The notes under the pieces were generated by a model. It saw only the letters and a program-made list of their open reading frames with translations, had not been told where the DNA came from and searched no databases. Position numbers and translations under genes: made by a program. 64,000 nucleotides of DNA from JBFLVU01 sp964589625. Lineage in GTDB: Bacteria; Acidobacteriota; UBA4820; DSQY01. Numbering within the stretch: the first letter of the stretch is position 1; the number at the start of each line of letters is the position of its first letter. Shown here one piece after another: positions 59,831 to 64,000 of this stretch. The stretch is taken from the NCBI GenBank assembly GCA_964589625.1, contig CAZPSH010000015.1:1-64000 (forward strand), given 5' to 3'.

Positions 59831-60424
59831 TCAGCGTGCGGCGCCCTGGTCCCGGTGCGCCGCCTCCCGCTGGTCGTCCAGGTGGTAGAGGGAGACGGGA
59901 AGGGGCTCGTGCACCTTCTTTCCGTCCCTCCGGACGATGACCGCAGGGGCCCCCACGACGGTGCAGCCGGCGGGCACGTCGCGGTTGATCACCACCGACT
60001 CCGCCCCCACGCGCGCGCCGTCGCCGAGGGTCACGGGACCCAGGATCGTGGCGTGGGTGCCCACGAAGACCCCGTCCCCCAAGGTGGGGTGGCGCTTGCC
60101 CCGGTGCTTGCCCGTGCCGCCGAGGGTGACGCCGTGGAACAGGACGCAGTCCCTTCCGATCTTGACGGTTTCGCCGATGACGACGCCGGAACCGTGGTCG
60201 CAGAAAAAGCCGGGGCCGATCTCGGCTCCCGGGTGAATCTCGAGGCCCGTCAGGAAACGCATGATCTGGCTGATGAGTCGGGGCACAAAGGGGAGCCGGA
60301 GCCGGTAGAGGGGGTGACTCACGTATCGGTGGATGACCACGGCGTGCAGGCAGGGATACAGGAGCCACTCCCCGGGCCCGCAGGCCGGATCGTTTCTCTT
60401 GATGGCCTTGATGTCTTCGAACAT
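59831..60424 (-). CDS. cysE: Serine O-acetyltransferase
   Basis: CysE makes O-acetylserine for cysteine synthesis. The 197-residue trimeric left-handed beta-helix protein has IHPGAEIGPGFFCDHGSGVV, IGETVKIGRDCVLFHGVTLG and LGPVTLGDGARVGAESVV, with HGVTLG His in the active site. The length is short compared with E. coli CysE (273) because the N-terminal helical domain is reduced. The start at 60424 has GGAGG five bases upstream. It converges with the M1 peptidase gene. Confidence 0.9.
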   Translation of the reverse strand: MFEDIKAIKRNDPACGPGEWLLYPCLHAVVIHRYVSHPLYRLRLPFVPRLISQIMRFLTGLEIHPGAEIGPGFFCDHGSGVVIGETVKIGRDCVLFHGVTLGGTGKHRGKRHPTLGDGVFVGTHATILGPVTLGDGARVGAESVVINRDVPAGCTVVGAPAVIVRRDGKKVHEPLPVSLYHLDDQREAAHRDQGAAR

Positions 60425-60563
60425 GTCGCCTCCGTTCCGGGCAACGGAACGGCCTTCAGGATATTCCTGGCCGGCCGGAAGGGGAAGGGCCGAGGCGATG
60501 GGAGCGAGCCCCCCATGCACGCTTCCGCATTGAAACGGCCGATACGGAGCGCTTTGCCCCTGG

Positions 60564-60591
60564 CGTCTCCCGTCTAACGTCTCCCGTCTCC
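60564..60591. repeat. Heptamer tandem repeat CGTCTCN x4
   Basis: CGTCTCC, CGTCTAA, CGTCTCC, CGTCTCC, in tandem, upstream of the pyrG promoter; the same family as at 20639-20680 and 20900-20962. Confidence 0.7.
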
Positions 60592-60608
60592 CCTCTTTCT
60601 CCCCCCCG

Positions 60609-60617
60609 TGCTATACT
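60609..60617 (+). promoter_or_regulatory. Extended -10 promoter of pyrG
   Basis: TGCTATACT, an extended -10 with TATACT at 60612-60617. No convincing -35 lies 17 bases upstream. Transcription would start near 60624, about 30 bases before the pyrG start, and the leader holds the AGAAGGGAGCG ribosome site. Confidence 0.6.
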
Positions 60618-60654
60618 GACCGCCCGCGAAAAGACGGAGAAGGGAGCGTGCCAG

Positions 60655-62280
60655 ATGCCCAAGTACATTTTCGTGACCGGGGGCGTGGTTTCTTCATTGG
60701 GCAAGGGCATCGCCGCGGCTTCCATCGGGTGCCTCCTGGAGGCGCGGGGCTTCAAGGTCACGATCCAGAAACTGGACCCGTACATCAACGTGGACCCGGG
60801 CACCATGTCGCCCTTCCAACACGGAGAGGTCTTCGTCACCGACGACGGGGCCGAAACCGACCTGGACCTGGGCCATTACGAGCGATTCACGAGCCAAGTT
60901 TCGGGGAGGGGCAACAACTACACGGCCGGCAGGATCTACCTCCAGGTCATCGAGAAGGAGCGCCGGGGCGACTTCCTGGGCGGCACCGTGCAGGTGGTCC
61001 CCCACGTCACGAACGAAATCAAGGAGGCCGTTAAGGCCCAGGCCAAGGGCTATGACGTGTGCCTCGTCGAGATCGGCGGCACCGTGGGCGACATCGAATC
61101 CCTGCCCTTTCTGGAGGCCATCCGCCAACTCCAGCTGGAAGTGGGACGGGCCAATGCCCTCTTCATCCACCTGACCCTCATCCCCTTCATCCGGGCCAGC
61201 CACGAACTCAAGACGAAGCCCACCCAGCACAGCGTCAAGGAACTGCTTTCCATCGGGATCCAGCCCGACGTTTTGCTCTGCCGCACCGAGTACCCGATCC
61301 CCCGCGACATGAAGGCCAAGATCGGCCTCTTCTGCAACGTGGCGGAGGAGGCCGTCATCACCGCCAAGGACGTGGAGCACGTCTACGAGGTGCCCCTCTA
61401 CTTCGCCCAGGAGGGCCTCGACTACATCCTCCTCAAGTACCTCGGCCTGCCTCTCCACGAGCGGCGCCTGGAGAAGTGGGAGGAGTTCCTCGACACCCTC
61501 AAACACCCCGAAGACACAACGACCATCGGAATTGTGGGCAAGTACACGCAGTACGAGGATTCCTACAAGAGCCTGCGGGAGGCCCTCATCCACGGCGGCG
61601 TGGCCAACAAGCTGGGCGTCCGCCTGAAGTGGGTGGAAGCCGAGGACATCGAGCGTGAGGGACCGGCCGGGCCGCTCAGCGGCGTCCACGGCATCCTCGT
61701 CCCCGGAGGCTTCGGCGAGCGGGGCGTGGAGGGCAAGATCAAGGCCGCGGGGTACGCGCGCCGTCACAAGATCCCCTACTTCGGCATCTGCCTGGGGATG
61801 CAACTCGCCTCCATCGAGTTCGCGCGCGCGGAGGCGGGCCTTCCCGACGCCAACTCCACCGAGTTCACCCCCGACTGCCAGGCGCCCATCTTCTACAAAC
61901 TCCGCGACCTCCTGGGCGACGACTCCTACGGCGGCAACATGCGCCTGGGGAAGTGCGCCTGCGACATCACCTTGGGCAGTTTCGCCCACAAGGCCTACGG
62001 GGACCTGCGCATCGAGGAGCGCCACCGGCACCGCTACGAGTTCAACAAGGCATTCCTCGAGCCTCTCCAGAAGGCGGGTATGGCCTTCACCGGCATATCC
62101 CCCGACGGGAAGTTCGTGGAGATCGTCGAGCTCGCCGACCACCCCTGGTTCCTGGGCTGCCAGTTTCACCCCGAGTTCAAGTCCCGCCCCCTGAACCCCC
62201 ATCCCCTCTTCCGGGCCTTCGTGAAGGCCGCCTACGAGAACCGCCTGCGGTCCGAGCCCGAGGGGGGAAGGGAGGAGTAG
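60655..62280 (+). CDS. pyrG: CTP synthase
   Basis: PyrG converts UTP to CTP with glutamine. The 541-residue protein has the synthetase domain (KYIFVTGGVVSSLGKGIAAA, GTVGDIESLPFLEAIRQL) and the class I amidotransferase domain with catalytic Cys in PYFGICLGMQLASIEFAR and a final HPEFKSRP. The start at 60655 follows GAAGGGAGCG. Length and motifs are fully typical. Confidence 0.96.
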   Translation: MPKYIFVTGGVVSSLGKGIAAASIGCLLEARGFKVTIQKLDPYINVDPGTMSPFQHGEVFVTDDGAETDLDLGHYERFTSQVSGRGNNYTAGRIYLQVIEKERRGDFLGGTVQVVPHVTNEIKEAVKAQAKGYDVCLVEIGGTVGDIESLPFLEAIRQLQLEVGRANALFIHLTLIPFIRASHELKTKPTQHSVKELLSIGIQPDVLLCRTEYPIPRDMKAKIGLFCNVAEEAVITAKDVEHVYEVPLYFAQEGLDYILLKYLGLPLHERRLEKWEEFLDTLKHPEDTTTIGIVGKYTQYEDSYKSLREALIHGGVANKLGVRLKWVEAEDIEREGPAGPLSGVHGILVPGGFGERGVEGKIKAAGYARRHKIPYFGICLGMQLASIEFARAEAGLPDANSTEFTPDCQAPIFYKLRDLLGDDSYGGNMRLGKCACDITLGSFAHKAYGDLRIEERHRHRYEFNKAFLEPLQKAGMAFTGISPDGKFVEIVELADHPWFLGCQFHPEFKSRPLNPHPLFRAFVKAAYENRLRSEPEGGREE

Positions 62281-62314
62281 GAGTCTGTAAAGGCGGCTTC
62301 CCAAGGCCCTCCCG

Positions 62315-62506
62315 ATGTTCAGGCTGCACGTGGAGGCCTTCCCCGATTCCTGGAAGGCGTACGACAGCCTGGGCGAGGCCTACGGGAGGGCGGGGGACAG
62401 GCCCACGGCCCGGGAAAAGTACATGAGGTCCGTCGCCCTCGGACCGGACAGCCAGAGGGGTCTCGAGGCCTTGCGAAAGCTCGGGGGCGGTGCGACCACA
62501 AAGTAG
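62315..62506 (+). pseudogene. TPR-containing C-terminal fragment
   Basis: The 63 residues match a C-terminal TPR-like repeat: FPDSWKAYDSLGEAYGRAGD, REKYMRSVALGPDSQRG, LEALRKLGGG. This pattern usually ends longer proteins such as beta-lactamase-family serine hydrolases with TPRs; here nothing longer precedes it, so it is probably a remnant. It may still be translated as a small protein. It follows pyrG by 34 bases. A stretch without a gene (62507-62666) follows. Confidence 0.5.
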
Positions 62507-62666
62507 GGCGAGGACTGGTATTCTGGTCCGATGACTCCGAGTGGGGGAGGTTGGGCCTTCCCCGCCCTGGAAGGCGCCCTGGCTCCAGGCACAGCCCTGC
62601 TCCATGGCCATGCACCTACCCACTTCCCGCCCTTCCTGCTATCCTGTTCCGGCATGGAGCGTAGAG

Positions 62667-63509
62667 ATGGCGAAGCAGCCGGAAGTTCGGCAGATCAAGA
62701 TCGGGGAGGGCGTGACCGCCGGGGGCGGTCGTCCCTTTTTCATCGCGGGTCCGTGCGTCATCGAGTCCGAACCGCACGCCAGGGCCGTCGCCCTGCAACT
62801 GGCCTCGTGGTCGCGGACCCTCGACCTCCCCCTCGTCTTCAAGGCCTCCTACGACAAGGCCAACCGGACTTCCCTTTCCTCCTTCCGCGGGCCGGGCCCC
62901 GCGGAGGGCCTGCGGATCCTCTCGGAGGTGGCCCGGGAGACGGGTCTTCCGGTCCTGACCGACATCCACGAGGCATGGCAGGCGGAGGAGGCCGCGGCGG
63001 TGGTGGACGTCCTTCAGATCCCGGCCTTTCTGTGCCGCCAGACGGACCTCCTGGTGGCGGCGGCGCGAACGGGCAAGGTCGTCAACGTGAAGAAGGGCCA
63101 ATTCCTCTCCCCCTACGACATGGCCCATGCCGTGGAGAAGCTCACTTCGTCGGGGTGCGATCGGATCCTCCTGACGGAGCGGGGGGCCTCCTTCGGCTAC
63201 AACAACCTCGTGGTGGACATGCGGAGCATCCCGATCATGCGTTCCTTAGGCTTTCCGGTGATTTTCGACGCGACCCATTCCGTGCAGCTTCCCGGCGGGG
63301 GCGGCGGCAAATCCTCGGGACAGCGGGAGTTCGCACCCGTGTTGGCGCGCGCCGCCGCGGCGGCGGGGGCCGATGGATTCTTCTTCGAAGTCCACGAGGC
63401 GCCCGATCGCGCCCTGTCCGACGGACCCAACGCCCTGCCACTGGAGAGGTTCCCAGCGTTGGCGCGCCACGTCGCGGCGTTTTTCGATCTGGCCAGGAGG
63501 CCGGCATGA
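62667..63509 (+). CDS. kdsA: 2-dehydro-3-deoxyphosphooctonate aldolase (Kdo-8-P synthase)
   Basis: KdsA condenses arabinose-5-phosphate with PEP for the Kdo of lipopolysaccharide. The 280-residue protein has FFIAGPCVIESEPHARAVAL, FKASYDKANRTSLSSFRGP, TDIHEAWQAEE, IPAFLCRQTDLLVAAART, VNVKKGQFLSPYD and FDATHSVQLPGG. The CRQTDL motif retains the Cys/His/Asp pattern seen with metal-dependent forms; I did not test the metal class. The start at 62667 has a GGAG site. kdsD overlaps its stop by four bases, so supply and use of arabinose-5-phosphate are coupled. Confidence 0.94.
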   Translation: MAKQPEVRQIKIGEGVTAGGGRPFFIAGPCVIESEPHARAVALQLASWSRTLDLPLVFKASYDKANRTSLSSFRGPGPAEGLRILSEVARETGLPVLTDIHEAWQAEEAAAVVDVLQIPAFLCRQTDLLVAAARTGKVVNVKKGQFLSPYDMAHAVEKLTSSGCDRILLTERGASFGYNNLVVDMRSIPIMRSLGFPVIFDATHSVQLPGGGGGKSSGQREFAPVLARAAAAAGADGFFFEVHEAPDRALSDGPNALPLERFPALARHVAAFFDLARRPA

Positions 63510-64000
63510 CCCTGAGCGGCGCGAAGAGAGTCCTGACCCTGGAAGCCGAGGCCCTGATCCGGCTGAGAGACAGTCTGGACGACACCTTCTCGAAGGTCGT
63601 GGAGCGGATTCTCTCGTGTCCCGGTCGCGTCGTCGTCACGGGGATGGGCAAGAGCGGCCTGGTGGCCCGCAAGATCAGCTCGACCCTGGCGAGCACGGGC
63701 ACGCCCTCCTTCTTCCTTCACCCCGCCGAGGCGCTCCACGGAGACCTCGGGATGGTCAAGGGGTCGGACCTCCTCCTCGCGCTGAGCAACAGCGGGGAGA
63801 CGGAGGAGCTCATTCGCCTAGCGCCCTACGTGAAACGAATCGGCGCGGCTCTCGTGGCCGTGACCGAAAGTCCCCGGTCCACCTTGGCCCGCGCGGCGGA
63901 CCTGCACCTCACGGTGGCGGTGGACCAGGAGGCCTGCCCGCTGGGCCTCGCCCCCATGGCCTCCACTACGGCCCAACTCGCCCTCGGCGACGCCCTTGCG
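63506..64000 (+). CDS. kdsD: Arabinose-5-phosphate isomerase (partial, runs off the window)
   Basis: The isomerase converts ribulose-5-phosphate to arabinose-5-phosphate for KdsA. The visible 165 residues start MTLSGAKRVLTLEAEALIRL and show the SIS fold: VVVTGMGKSGLVARKISSTL, PSFFLHPAEALHGDLGM, and the sugar-phosphate motif LLALSNSGETEELIRL. The end LAPMASTTAQLALGDALA matches the family. The stop and any CBS domains lie beyond the window. Confidence 0.93.
   Translation, partial: MTLSGAKRVLTLEAEALIRLRDSLDDTFSKVVERILSCPGRVVVTGMGKSGLVARKISSTLASTGTPSFFLHPAEALHGDLGMVKGSDLLLALSNSGETEELIRLAPYVKRIGAALVAVTESPRSTLARAADLHLTVAVDQEACPLGLAPMASTTAQLALGDALA

Overview
The window is G+C-rich throughout (roughly two thirds G+C by eye). 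It comes from a Gram-negative bacterium: it carries lipid A and Kdo genes (lpxK, kdsA, kdsD), a zinc importer next to an outer-membrane beta-barrel protein, and the ribosomal protein run rplY-pth-rpsF-rpsR-rplI. An acyl-CoA dehydrogenase / MeaB / methylmalonyl-CoA epimerase operon, a malic enzyme fused to a phosphotransacetylase-like domain, and a small conserved protein after the epimerase would fit Acidobacteriota. That placement is inference only, because no rRNA gene is present.

Layout. 1-5.0 kb: a large minus-strand RHS/YD-repeat protein running off the left edge, with a signal peptide, a clear sigma70 promoter and an apparent one-base frameshift. 5.3-17.9 kb: housekeeping and metabolism on the minus strand (malic enzyme; acyl-CoA/methylmalonyl-CoA operon; zinc uptake operon; a membrane metallopeptidase, a thioesterase and YchF). 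17.9-33.6 kb: an accessory region. It holds a nuclease-gene remnant, an eight-gene minus-strand run (CHAP hydrolase, putAbiC-type abortive-infection protein, GNAT, patatin, small membrane and Lys-rich proteins, DUF2188), an 833-bp structured non-coding stretch, and a four-gene plus-strand operon: Type III-like methyltransferase, AAA ATPase, TOPRIM protein, Res helicase-nuclease. A CDF metal exporter and intergenic short tandem repeats follow. 33.6-38.4 kb: lpxK-priA and an orphan solute-binding lipoprotein. 38.4-45.3 kb: a metal transporter fused to a universal stress domain, a Ser/Thr kinase with an RsbRD-like partner, a selenoprotein W homologue read through an in-frame TGA, a CoA-transferase and alanine dehydrogenase. 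45.5-64 kb: MFS transporter, DUF59, der, folK, MBL hydrolase, aminotransferase, purD, a diguanylate cyclase, the ribosomal protein run, an M1 peptidase, cysE, pyrG, kdsA and kdsD (cut by the right edge).

How the genes work together. The most unusual locus is 25.0-32.2 kb, where an ATPase/TOPRIM pair, resembling effector modules of anti-phage systems, sits between the modification and restriction subunits of a Type III-like R-M operon with almost no spacing. The methyltransferase carries an A+T-rich segment (about 44% G+C by hand count over 25801-26340) where its target-recognition region should lie, which suggests the specificity was exchanged. The second notable locus is an unannotated-looking SelW-family selenoprotein at 42.6-42.9 kb with a CxxU motif and a bacterial SECIS-like hairpin. 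Candidate promoters with an extended -10 (TGnTATAnT) recur in front of several minus- and plus-strand genes. No tRNA, rRNA, CRISPR array or complete insertion sequence was seen.
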